NCBI GenBank assembly: GCA_023475455.1 | Contig: JAMCVR010000175.1 | Coordinates: 1-10,020 of the forward strand | Source: Thermoplasmatota archaeon | Lineage (GTDB): Bacteria > Pseudomonadota > Gammaproteobacteria > Burkholderiales > Thiobacillaceae | DNA: 10,020 nucleotides | Reading direction: 5' to 3' | Shown here: piece after piece, positions 1-6,562 of the stretch | Layout of the letters: each line of letters begins with the position of its first letter | How positions within the stretch are numbered: position 1 is the first letter of the stretch | Program-made: the position numbers and the translations under genes | Notes under the pieces: model-generated | The model's input: only the letters and a program-made list of their open reading frames with translations | What the model was told of the DNA's origin: nothing | Database searches by the model: none

Positions 1-164
1 GCGAGATGATCGAGCGCATCGGCCTGGCCAACTTCCTCGAAGGTCTGGACATCCCGGTCGATCCCAACATGATCAGGGAGCCGCGTTCCAACCCCTACTT
101 CCGCTCCGACGACTGGGACGAGCAGGTTGCCAAATGGGTGGAGTACAAGCAGAAGGCAGCCTGA
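1..164 (+). CDS. dsrA: Dissimilatory sulfite reductase alpha subunit, C-terminal end (partial)
   Basis: Reading from base 3, an open frame of 53 codons runs off the left edge and stops at TGA 162-164. The peptide contains ERIGLANFLE, then DPNMIREPRSNPY and an acidic tail ending in KQKAA. This matches the DsrA C-terminus, where a segment of the form RLxFxxxLE is followed by PxPQxVxEPRTNPY. DsrA is the siroheme and Fe4S4 subunit of cytoplasmic DsrAB, which reduces sulfite or, in sulfur oxidisers, works in reverse on DsrC-bound sulfur. The siroheme and cluster regions lie outside the window. dsrB normally follows dsrA directly; here a globin gene begins 13 bases later. The family call rests on about 50 residues compared from memory. 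Confidence 0.72.
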   Translation, partial: EMIERIGLANFLEGLDIPVDPNMIREPRSNPYFRSDDWDEQVAKWVEYKQKAA

Positions 165-177
165 AGGAGACGCAATC

Positions 178-660
178 ATGATCATGCTGAAATCACAGTC
201 ATTTGCACTCAATGTCACACGTGCAGCCCTGCTGGCCTTGCTGCTTGGCACGGCATCCGTCCAGGCTGCCGAGGCCCGGCCCGAGAAATCCCTCTACGAC
301 CGGCTGGGAGGGATCTATCCCATTTCAGTGGTGGTGGACACCTTCATCGATCTGTTGCTGGTGAACGATGTGCTGAACGCCAACCCCGCCATCAATGAGG
401 CCAGGAAGCGTGTTCCGGCAGCCGGGCTGAAGTTTCGCGTGACCGAGCTGGTCTGCCAGCAGACCGGCGGGCCGTGCAAGTACACCGGGCGCGGAATGAA
501 GGAATCTCACGCCCACCTCAATATCAGCGAGAAGGAGTGGCAGGCCATGCTGACGGACTTCCGCCGCGTGCTGAACAACTACGGTGTGCCGGCGAAGGAG
601 CAGGGAGAGTTGGCGGCCATCGTGGAAAGTACGAAGAAGGACATTGTGGTCAGGAAGTAA
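178..660 (+). CDS. Periplasmic group 1 truncated hemoglobin
   Basis: 160 residues. ATG 178 is preferred because AAGGAG (164-169) lies 8 bases upstream; it overlaps the dsrA stop. Residues 1-30 form a signal peptide (basic start, AALLALLLG core, VQA-A cleavage). The mature part begins LYDRLGG and has VVDTF (B helix), TGGPCKYTGR, and the MKESHAHL segment aligning with the F-helix MREAHKEL of cyanobacterial GlbN, which makes His111 the likely proximal heme ligand. These are hallmarks of group 1 (TrHbN) globins that bind O2 or NO. Odd points: the residue after Phe56, usually the ligand-contacting Tyr B10, is Ile57, and Cys93 and Cys100 flank the GG motif and could pair in the periplasm. Export and exact substrate are inference. 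Dsr or NO-related redox context is possible but unproven. Confidence 0.8.
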   Translation: MIMLKSQSFALNVTRAALLALLLGTASVQAAEARPEKSLYDRLGGIYPISVVVDTFIDLLLVNDVLNANPAINEARKRVPAAGLKFRVTELVCQQTGGPCKYTGRGMKESHAHLNISEKEWQAMLTDFRRVLNNYGVPAKEQGELAAIVESTKKDIVVRK

Positions 661-673
661 CGGAAAGTAACGG

Positions 674-696
674 CATCGCTGCCCGAACAGGCGATG
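674..696. terminator. Hairpin between convergent globin and putA genes
   Basis: CATCGC (674-679) and GCGATG (691-696) form a perfect 6-bp stem; an alternative fold pairs GCC (681-683) with GGC (690-692). It fills the 38-base gap between the globin stop (660) and the end of the putA copy (699), so it could end transcripts from both sides. There is no clear T-run, so intrinsic termination is weakly supported. The left edge of the first tandem duplication (684) falls in its loop. Confidence 0.35.
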
Positions 697-1477
697 GGCT
701 AGCGGCTTGTTCCCGGCACATAGCCGTGGCGCAGCTGGTTGCCGCTGACCACGCGCGACCACACGAACTGCCTGAGCGTGTCTTCGCTGCCTGCCTGCAC
801 GCCGGTGCCTGAGAGCGCAATCCCGCCGAACGGCTGGATGCCGACGCGGGCGCCGGTGATGCCGCGATTGAGATACAGGTTGCCGACCCGGAATTGCCGC
901 TGCGCCGCATCGAGATGCTGCGGCAGGCGCGAAAACACGCCCCCGGTCAGCGCGTAGTCGCTGTCGTTGGCGAGCGTCAGCGCGGCCTCGAAATCCGGCG
1001 CATGCAGCACGGCCAGGATCGGCGCGAAGATTTCCTCGCGCGCCAGCCGGTGGTGCGGCTGGATGTCGGCAAACATGGCGGGCGCAAAGTAGTGGCCGCC
1101 CGCCGGTGCCTTGCCCTGATACACCAGTCTGCCTTCCGCGCGGCCGATGTCGAAATAGCGCTGCGCCTTGTCCAGCGCCTGTTCGTTGATCAGCGGGCCG
1201 AAGCGGAATTGCGGATCGGCGGGCGGACCCAGCGGCCAGCTTGCCAGCGCATCGGACAGCCGCGCCAGCAGGCGTTCGTGCACGCGGCCCACACTGATCA
1301 GGCGCGAAGCGGCGGAGCATTTCTGCCCCTGGTAGCCGAATGCGGACGCCAGGATGTGCGTCACCGCCTCGTCGAGATCGGCGTCCTCGTCGACGATGAT
1401 GGCGTTCTTGCCGCCCATTTCGCACACCACGCGTTTGACGCGCCGCTGCTCCGGGCTGCGCCGGTGCGCCTGTTCGA
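684..1477. repeat. Tandem duplication 1, left copy (794 bp)
   Basis: This block recurs at 1475-2268, offset 791, with no difference I can see. The two copies share CGA (1475-1477) at the junction. Outside the block the flanks differ at once (C683 versus T1474 on the left, A1478 versus T2269 on the right). It spans the end of putA from about codon 695 to 15 bases past the stop. Confidence 0.95.
699..1477 (-). pseudogene. Orphan 3' fragment of putA (P5C dehydrogenase C-terminus)
   Basis: An exact copy of the last ~260 codons of the neighbouring putA, ending at the same TAG (699-701). It carries the EMGGKN and GQKCSA catalytic segments of the aldehyde dehydrogenase domain but no start codon, cofactor-binding N-terminal half or proline dehydrogenase domain. 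It lies downstream of the intact putA stop. Because the 791-bp offset is not a multiple of three, it is not in frame with the complete gene. It arises entirely from the tandem duplication and is unlikely to be expressed as a functional protein. If the duplication is an assembly error, this feature disappears and the 1490-4351 gene is simply followed by the globin gene. Confidence 0.85.
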
Positions 1478-2268
1478 ACAGGCGATGGGCTAGCGGCTTG
1501 TTCCCGGCACATAGCCGTGGCGCAGCTGGTTGCCGCTGACCACGCGCGACCACACGAACTGCCTGAGCGTGTCTTCGCTGCCTGCCTGCACGCCGGTGCC
1601 TGAGAGCGCAATCCCGCCGAACGGCTGGATGCCGACGCGGGCGCCGGTGATGCCGCGATTGAGATACAGGTTGCCGACCCGGAATTGCCGCTGCGCCGCA
1701 TCGAGATGCTGCGGCAGGCGCGAAAACACGCCCCCGGTCAGCGCGTAGTCGCTGTCGTTGGCGAGCGTCAGCGCGGCCTCGAAATCCGGCGCATGCAGCA
1801 CGGCCAGGATCGGCGCGAAGATTTCCTCGCGCGCCAGCCGGTGGTGCGGCTGGATGTCGGCAAACATGGCGGGCGCAAAGTAGTGGCCGCCCGCCGGTGC
1901 CTTGCCCTGATACACCAGTCTGCCTTCCGCGCGGCCGATGTCGAAATAGCGCTGCGCCTTGTCCAGCGCCTGTTCGTTGATCAGCGGGCCGAAGCGGAAT
2001 TGCGGATCGGCGGGCGGACCCAGCGGCCAGCTTGCCAGCGCATCGGACAGCCGCGCCAGCAGGCGTTCGTGCACGCGGCCCACACTGATCAGGCGCGAAG
2101 CGGCGGAGCATTTCTGCCCCTGGTAGCCGAATGCGGACGCCAGGATGTGCGTCACCGCCTCGTCGAGATCGGCGTCCTCGTCGACGATGATGGCGTTCTT
2201 GCCGCCCATTTCGCACACCACGCGTTTGACGCGCCGCTGCTCCGGGCTGCGCCGGTGCGCCTGTTCGA
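1475..2268. repeat. Tandem duplication 1, right copy (794 bp)
   Basis: Second copy of 684-1477, lying inside the full-length putA. At the junction it completes a perfect 18-bp palindrome (1467-1484, centre TTCGAA), because the two breakpoints carry inverted sequences: CGCCTGTTCG inside putA and CGAACAGGCG beyond its stop. Confidence 0.95.
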
Positions 2269-4351
2269 TGAGCGCGAGCCCCACCTCGCGTGAGCCGGTG
2301 AAGGCGATCACCGCAATGTCGGGGTGTGCAGCCAGCAGCGAACCCAGCGTTGATCCTTCGCCCGGCAGCAGCTGCGCCACCGCGGGCGGGAACCCGGCTT
2401 CCAGCAGGACCCCGTGCAGCTTGCAGGCATTGATCTGCGCCGGCGTGGCCGGTTTCATGATGACCGGGTTGCCGCACACCAGCGCCGCCGCGCTCATGCC
2501 GGAGAGGATGGCGAGCGGGAAATTCCACGGCGCGATGACGGCCGTCGGCCCCAGCGCCTCGTAGCGCGTGGCGTTGCGTTCGCCGGGAAAGTCGCGCGTG
2601 CCGCGCCAGTCCAGCAGCCGCTCCGCGACGTCGGCGTAATAGTTCCAGCAATCGATGGCTTCGGCCACGTCGGCGTCGGCCTCGCGCCACGCCTTGCCGA
2701 CTTCCAGCACCTGCCACGCCGCCAGCTCGAAGCGGCGGCGAGCCATGATTCTCGCCGCCGCGCGGCACAGGCGCGCGCGTTCGTCCACCATGACCTCGCG
2801 CCAGCCGGGAAAGGCGGCGACGGCGTGGCGAACCGCCTGCTGCGCGTGCGCGGGCTCGGCCTGTTCGACGCGGCCAAGGCTCTGCGCCGGGTCGGCCGGG
2901 TTGCGGCTGTCGCGCCAGCGCGTCGTCGTTGCATCCCGCAAGGCAGCATGCAGCGGATAGTCGCGCCCCCGTTCTGCCACCCTCTGCGCCAGCGCCGCAC
3001 GCATCGCCCGCCGCGGCTCGTCCTTGCTGAAATCGGCCAGCGGCGTGTTGCGGAACCCCGGTTCGATCACAGCAGTTTCCTGCGATTGCGCAGGCGGCGC
3101 CGCCAGCAGGCTCCCGGGCGGCGCGTCCTCAAGATAGGCCTGGCGCAACACCGACGTCGACGCGGTGTTTTCCAGCAAGCGGCGGATGAGATAGGCGATG
3201 CCGCCGATGAGGTCGCCCACCGGCAGGTACATCCGCAGGCGCGCGCCCTCCCCGACCACGGCGACGGCGAGCGGGTCGGCCATGCCGTAGAGCATCTGCA
3301 CCTCCCAGCTGGCGGCCGTGCGCCCCCGTGCACGCGCCAGCGCCAGCGCATGCGCCAACGAACGCAGGTTGTGGCTGGCGATCATCGGATAGACGCGTTC
3401 GTCCTCTGCGAACAGCAGCTCGCTGAGCCGTTCGAAATGGACATCGGTGGCGGCCTTGTCGGTATACACCGGACTGGGCCAGAAGCGCTGCGCCGCCAGC
3501 GCCACTTCGCTGTCCCAATAGGCGCCCTTGACCAGGCGCACGCGCAGCGGCCGTTCGGGCGTCCACGGCAGCTCCAGCAGGCCGCGCAAATCCGCCTCGG
3601 CGTCCGGGCGATAAGCCTGCAGCGCCAATCCGGGCGGAATGCCGGGCCGTTCCGCCAGACGCTGGAACACCGCCAGCACCAGCGGCCGGCTGTCGTGGTT
3701 TTCCATGTCGAGGGTGAGGCTGACGCCGGCCTGCGCGGCTGCGGCACGGATCGGCTCCAGGCGGCCGAGCACCCGCGCCAAGCTGCCGTCCAGGTCGATC
3801 GGATCGAAGCGCGGGGTGAGCGCGGAAAGCTTGATCGAAAGATCGGGCTGCTGCGCGGAACCGGCCGCGAGCCAGGCGAGCAGCTTCAGAATGCGCGCGG
3901 CATAGGCGTCGGCCTCGGCCTCGGACAGCACCGCCTCGCCGAGGGCGTCGAGACTCACCGCGGCGGGCAGGCCGGCAATTTTCTTCAGGGTCGCGGCAAA
4001 GACTCTGGCGTCCTCCTCGACCACGAACAGGCGTGCCGTGCGCGCCACCGCCCGCTGCAGCAGCGGCGCCATCCAGACCTGCCCGCCCAGCCTGAGCAGC
4101 CGCCCGAACATCCCGCCGAGTTCGAAGCCGCCCAGATAGGCGCGGAAATGCGTGGCGATCATGTGGGCGTCGCGCAGTTGCGGCAGGACGTCGACGAACT
4201 GGAACAGCGCATCGCGCAGCCGCGTGTCGGCAATGGCCCGCTTCAGCATCACGCGGCGCCCGGCGTAGAAGCCGGGTGGGTGCGCCCGCGCCCGCCGGTA
4301 AAGCGTGCGGCCGATTGCCTGGATCGAGGGTTCGAGGGACGCGGCAGCCAT
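1490..4351 (-). CDS. putA: Bifunctional proline dehydrogenase / L-glutamate gamma-semialdehyde (P5C) dehydrogenase
   Basis: 953 residues, start ATG at 4351. PutA oxidises proline to P5C with FAD and then P5C to glutamate with NAD+, feeding electrons to the quinone pool. Order: short helical arm (1-~110), proline dehydrogenase barrel (~150-440) with LDMENHD, RLVKGAYWD (~272), IASHNLRSLAHA (~320) and the QMLYGMADP / RRLLENTA segments, then an aldehyde dehydrogenase domain (~480-953) with APWNFP (~605), FTGSREVG, EMGGKN (~713), GYQGQKCSA with the catalytic Cys near 746, and LSGTGVQAGSEDTLRQF near the end. The length matches the short type A PutAs (~1000 aa) without the ribbon-helix-helix DNA-binding domain, so it should not repress its own gene. 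No strong Shine-Dalgarno is visible. The reading frame is intact; only its 3' end is duplicated downstream. Confidence 0.93.
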   Translation of the reverse strand: MAAASLEPSIQAIGRTLYRRARAHPPGFYAGRRVMLKRAIADTRLRDALFQFVDVLPQLRDAHMIATHFRAYLGGFELGGMFGRLLRLGGQVWMAPLLQRAVARTARLFVVEEDARVFAATLKKIAGLPAAVSLDALGEAVLSEAEADAYAARILKLLAWLAAGSAQQPDLSIKLSALTPRFDPIDLDGSLARVLGRLEPIRAAAAQAGVSLTLDMENHDSRPLVLAVFQRLAERPGIPPGLALQAYRPDAEADLRGLLELPWTPERPLRVRLVKGAYWDSEVALAAQRFWPSPVYTDKAATDVHFERLSELLFAEDERVYPMIASHNLRSLAHALALARARGRTAASWEVQMLYGMADPLAVAVVGEGARLRMYLPVGDLIGGIAYLIRRLLENTASTSVLRQAYLEDAPPGSLLAAPPAQSQETAVIEPGFRNTPLADFSKDEPRRAMRAALAQRVAERGRDYPLHAALRDATTTRWRDSRNPADPAQSLGRVEQAEPAHAQQAVRHAVAAFPGWREVMVDERARLCRAAARIMARRRFELAAWQVLEVGKAWREADADVAEAIDCWNYYADVAERLLDWRGTRDFPGERNATRYEALGPTAVIAPWNFPLAILSGMSAAALVCGNPVIMKPATPAQINACKLHGVLLEAGFPPAVAQLLPGEGSTLGSLLAAHPDIAVIAFTGSREVGLALIEQAHRRSPEQRRVKRVVCEMGGKNAIIVDEDADLDEAVTHILASAFGYQGQKCSAASRLISVGRVHERLLARLSDALASWPLGPPADPQFRFGPLINEQALDKAQRYFDIGRAEGRLVYQGKAPAGGHYFAPAMFADIQPHHRLAREEIFAPILAVLHAPDFEAALTLANDSDYALTGGVFSRLPQHLDAAQRQFRVGNLYLNRGITGARVGIQPFGGIALSGTGVQAGSEDTLRQFVWSRVVSGNQLRHGYVPGTSR

Positions 4352-4418
4352 GGCCGCAGTATAGGCAGCCTGCCCCAGCCGGCTCGATCCGATGCCATGG
4401 CGACGGAAAAACCGGGCT

Positions 4419-4446
4419 TTGTTTGTGCGTGTCGACTCGCTATAAC
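4419..4446 (+). promoter_or_regulatory. Candidate sigma70-type promoter for the CopC/CopD-like unit
   Basis: TTGTTT (4419-4424), a 16-base spacer, then TATAAC (4441-4446), which is 5/6 to the -10 consensus. It lies in the 149-base gap between the divergent putA and the secreted-protein gene, with an expected leader of about 48 bases before ATG 4501. The -35 match is weak. No comparable promoter lies ahead of the second copy, which would depend on read-through. Confidence 0.4.
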
Positions 4447-4500
4447 GGGAAGGCTGGTTGATTCATGAATGGCTTGCTTCGCCACCGAAAAGGAGATCAC

Positions 4501-4845
4501 ATGAACGGGAAACATTTGCCTGCCGCCCTGTCACTCGGCCTCTTCCTGGCCATTCCCCTGACCGCGCTTGGGCAGGGCAAGGCGCTGATCAGGTCGCCGG
4601 CAGACGGCGCCACACTCGACGCGATGGACGAGAACCGGCTGGCCTATGAAGTGAATCCCGGCCCACGCGGGGATCACGCCCATCTCTACGTCGACAACAA
4701 GGAAGTGGCGATATTGCGCAAGCTCAAGGGCAGCTATCTGCTGGAAACCCTGTCATCCGGCAAGCGCAGCCTCTGCGTCAAGGTGGTGAACAAGGCCCAC
4801 GTGCCCATCGGCATCGGACAGTGCATCCAGGTCACGGTGAAGTAG
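4501..4845 (+). CDS. Small secreted CopC-like beta-sandwich protein, copy 1
   Basis: 114 residues. ATG 4501 is chosen because AGGAG (4491-4495) sits 5 bases upstream; the in-frame ATG at 4465 lacks this and would spoil the signal peptide. Residues 1-~25 are a signal peptide ending in TALGQG. The mature part opens ALIRSPADGATLDA...LAYEV, a pattern seen at the start of CopC-type periplasmic copper proteins, followed by GDHAHLYVD (His59, His61), LCVKVV (Cys92), KAHVP (His100) and GQCIQV (Cys108). The two Cys may form a disulfide. Metal binding is inference from the His pair and the CopD-like neighbour. It could instead be an uncharacterised Ig-like periplasmic protein. The downstream gene starts 2 bases after its stop, so the pair is probably translationally coupled. 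Confidence 0.65.
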   Translation: MNGKHLPAALSLGLFLAIPLTALGQGKALIRSPADGATLDAMDENRLAYEVNPGPRGDHAHLYVDNKEVAILRKLKGSYLLETLSSGKRSLCVKVVNKAHVPIGIGQCIQVTVK

Positions 4846-4847
4846 CC

Positions 4848-5258
4848 GTGTGGTCGGAAAACCTCGCCTATGCCCTGACCCAGGTGGTGCACAACTTCGG
4901 CGCCACCGCCGTGCTGGGCGGCGCGGTATTCATGCTGTGGCCCGCGTTCAGGCCGGAAGACACGCGCAGCTTCGCTTGGCTGATCCTCGTTGCCTGGGGC
5001 GCGCAAATCGCCAGCGGCGGATTGTTCGGCCTCACCAGCCTCTACTACTACGGCGAAACGCCGGACTTGAGCAGCATTGCCATCGCCGCCCTTGCGGTCA
5101 AAGTGGCGGCGGCGATAACGGGATTCCTGCTGGCGGCGCTCTACCTTCTTCGTGGCAGGGCATGGAGCCGCGTGAGCGTGATGCGAACCTTCCGGAGCCT
5201 GGCCGCGCTGGGCGCCGTAGCCCTGACGGCGGCCGCCTTCCTGCGCTGGTTTTCGTAG
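4848..5258 (+). CDS. Four-helix CopD-like integral membrane protein, copy 1
   Basis: 136 residues from GTG 4848, which lies 2 bases after the preceding stop; an upstream in-frame GTG at 4821 overlaps the previous gene and is less likely. Four hydrophobic segments are visible at about 11-33, 40-62, 77-103 and 114-134. The first contains VVHNFGATAVLGGAVF, reminiscent of the His/Gly-rich first helix of CopD-family domains. After helix 2 comes a YYYGETPDLSS loop, and a basic RGRAWSRVSVMR loop precedes the last helix. Together with the secreted CopC-like partner this suggests inner-membrane metal handling, but that is inference. The family is not recognised with certainty; an uncharacterised membrane protein is the safe label. 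Confidence 0.65.
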   Translation: MWSENLAYALTQVVHNFGATAVLGGAVFMLWPAFRPEDTRSFAWLILVAWGAQIASGGLFGLTSLYYYGETPDLSSIAIAALAVKVAAAITGFLLAALYLLRGRAWSRVSVMRTFRSLAALGAVALTAAAFLRWFS

Positions 5259-5283
5259 CCCGTTGACCCGAAAAGGAGATCAC

Positions 5284-5628
5284 ATGAACGGGAAACATTT
5301 GCCTGCCGCCCTGTCACTCGGCCTCTTCCTGGCCATTCCCCTGACCGCGCTTGGGCAGGGCAAGGCGCTGATCAGGTCGCCGGCAGACGGCGCCACACTC
5401 GACGCGATGGACGAGAACCGGCTGGCCTATGAAGTGAATCCCGGCCCACGCGGGGATCACGCCCATCTCTACGTCGACAACAAGGAAGTGGCGATATTGC
5501 GCAAGCTCAAGGGCAGCTATCTGCTGGAAACCCTGTCATCCGGCAAGCGCAGCCTCTGCGTCAAGGTGGTGAACAAGGCCCACGTGCCCATCGGCATCGG
5601 ACAGTGCATCCAGGTCACGGTGAAGTAG
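5284..5628 (+). CDS. Small secreted CopC-like protein, copy 2
   Basis: Identical in sequence to the 4501-4845 protein (114 residues), including the signal peptide and His59/His61, Cys92 and Cys108. The AAAAGGAG ribosome-binding site (5271-5278) is inside the duplicated block, so this copy is translatable. Its upstream region is the end of the first membrane-protein gene rather than a promoter, so expression would depend on transcription through copy 1. The absence of any divergence means the duplication is very recent, gene-converted or an assembly product. Confidence 0.6.
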   Translation: MNGKHLPAALSLGLFLAIPLTALGQGKALIRSPADGATLDAMDENRLAYEVNPGPRGDHAHLYVDNKEVAILRKLKGSYLLETLSSGKRSLCVKVVNKAHVPIGIGQCIQVTVK

Positions 5629-5630
5629 CC

Positions 5631-6041
5631 GTGTGGTCGGAAAACCTCGCCTATGCCCTGACCCAGGTGGTGCACAACTTCGGCGCCACCGCCGTGCTGG
5701 GCGGCGCGGTATTCATGCTGTGGCCCGCGTTCAGGCCGGAAGACACGCGCAGCTTCGCTTGGCTGATCCTCGTTGCCTGGGGCGCGCAAATCGCCAGCGG
5801 CGGATTGTTCGGCCTCACCAGCCTCTACTACTACGGCGAAACGCCGGACTTGAGCAGCATTGCCATCGCCGCCCTTGCGGTCAAAGTGGCGGCGGCGATA
5901 ACGGGATTCCTGCTGGCGGCGCTCTACCTTCTTCGTGGCAGGGCATGGAGCCGCGTGAGCGTGATGCGAACCTTCCGGAGCCTGGCCGCGCTGGGCGCCG
6001 TAGCCCTGACGGCGGCCGCCTTCCTGCGCTGGTTTTCGTAG
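5631..6041 (+). CDS. Four-helix CopD-like membrane protein, copy 2
   Basis: Identical to the 4848-5258 product (136 residues from GTG 5631), with the same 2-base spacing from the preceding stop. Only the downstream context differs: TAG 6039-6041 is followed within 13 bases by the headless NnrU-like fragment instead of another secreted-protein gene. Confidence 0.6.
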   Translation: MWSENLAYALTQVVHNFGATAVLGGAVFMLWPAFRPEDTRSFAWLILVAWGAQIASGGLFGLTSLYYYGETPDLSSIAIAALAVKVAAAITGFLLAALYLLRGRAWSRVSVMRTFRSLAALGAVALTAAAFLRWFS

Positions 6042-6045
6042 CCCG

Positions 6046-6168
6046 TTGACCCGTGGCGCGGCAGTCGGCGGCCTGGCGCTCTATGCCGCCTTCGTCCTCT
6101 GGCTGCATGGCTGGCTGATCGGGGTCCCGCATCGAGCGCACATGGATGTCCACATGAACCTGAATTGA
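6046..6168 (+). pseudogene. Headless 3' fragment resembling NnrU C-terminus
   Basis: The frame ending at TGA 6166-6168 reads VGGLALYAAFVLWLHGWLIG then a His/Met-rich tail (HMDVHMNLN). A last hydrophobic helix ending in LH-x-WL-x-GV resembles the C-terminus of NnrU-family membrane proteins, which are linked to nitric-oxide and denitrification functions. The rest of an NnrU (roughly 180 residues) is absent; upstream the frame runs into the end of the CopD-like gene in a non-natural frame. The only start available is TTG 6046 without a Shine-Dalgarno, giving 40 residues. It is either a truncated gene or a tiny one-helix protein. The family match is from memory on about 25 residues. Confidence 0.4.
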
Positions 6169-6182
6169 AAGGAGAAGCGACC

Positions 6183-6562
6183 ATGGCAAACCCATTCGTA
6201 CATATCGAATTGCATACCGGCGATCTCGCCCGCGCCAAGGCATTTTATTCCGGGCTGTTCGACTGGAATCTGCAGGATCTGCCCATGCCCGGCGGCGGCG
6301 GTTCATACACCATGATCAACGTGGGGGAAGGCACCGGTGGCGGCAGATGGGCGACCCGTGCATGCCGCCACACTGGATGGCCTACGTCGGCGTGGACGAC
6401 GTCGTTGCCACAACGGCAAAAGCCAAATCGCTGGGTGCGACCGTTACCCAGGACGTCATGGAGGTGGGGGACTACGGCTGGATGAGCGTCCTTACCGACC
6501 CCACGGGGGCCACCTTCGCCCTCTGGCAAGCGAAAATGCCCGGGCAGGGAGGCGGTGATTGA
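6183..6562 (+). pseudogene. VOC-family (glyoxalase/bleomycin-resistance fold) protein, frameshifted
   Basis: ATG 6183 has GGAG (6171-6174) 8 bases upstream. The first part, from HIELHTGDLARAKAFYSGLF to MINVGEGTGGG, is the N-terminal module of a VOC fold with the usual metal-site His near the start. After GGC 6342-6344 the frame breaks. From ATG 6347 the next frame continues with MGDPCMPPHWMAYVGVDDV, AKSLGATV and DPTGATFALWQAK to TGA 6560-6562, the second VOC module. One missing base between 6344 and 6347 explains everything: restoring it gives one ~126-residue protein, normal for this family. These proteins are small metal-dependent or binding proteins of uncertain substrate. Whether the lesion is real or a sequencing error cannot be decided here. 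Confidence 0.78.

Larger units (their letters stand above)
4485..5270. repeat. Tandem duplication 2, left copy (786 bp)
   Basis: Recurs at 5268-6053, offset 783, apparently identical, sharing CCG at the junction. It covers exactly one ribosome-binding site plus two complete genes, ending 12 bases after the second stop codon. Confidence 0.95.
5268..6053. repeat. Tandem duplication 2, right copy (786 bp)
   Basis: Second copy of 4485-5270. To its left it joins the end of copy 1 through shared CCG. To its right it abuts the NnrU-like fragment at 6054. Confidence 0.95.

Noticed and set aside
699..2768. Long minus-strand frame joining out-of-frame putA sequence to the duplicated putA tail
   Set aside because: Its first part is putA read in the wrong frame; it becomes meaningful only in the duplicated 3' fragment, so it is a product of the 791-bp repeat and not a gene.
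2414..4468. Very long open frame (684 codons) on the plus strand opposite putA
   Set aside because: It is antisense to an intact, well-conserved PutA, its product is low-complexity Arg/Gln/His-rich, and GC-rich codon use on the minus strand explains the absence of stops.
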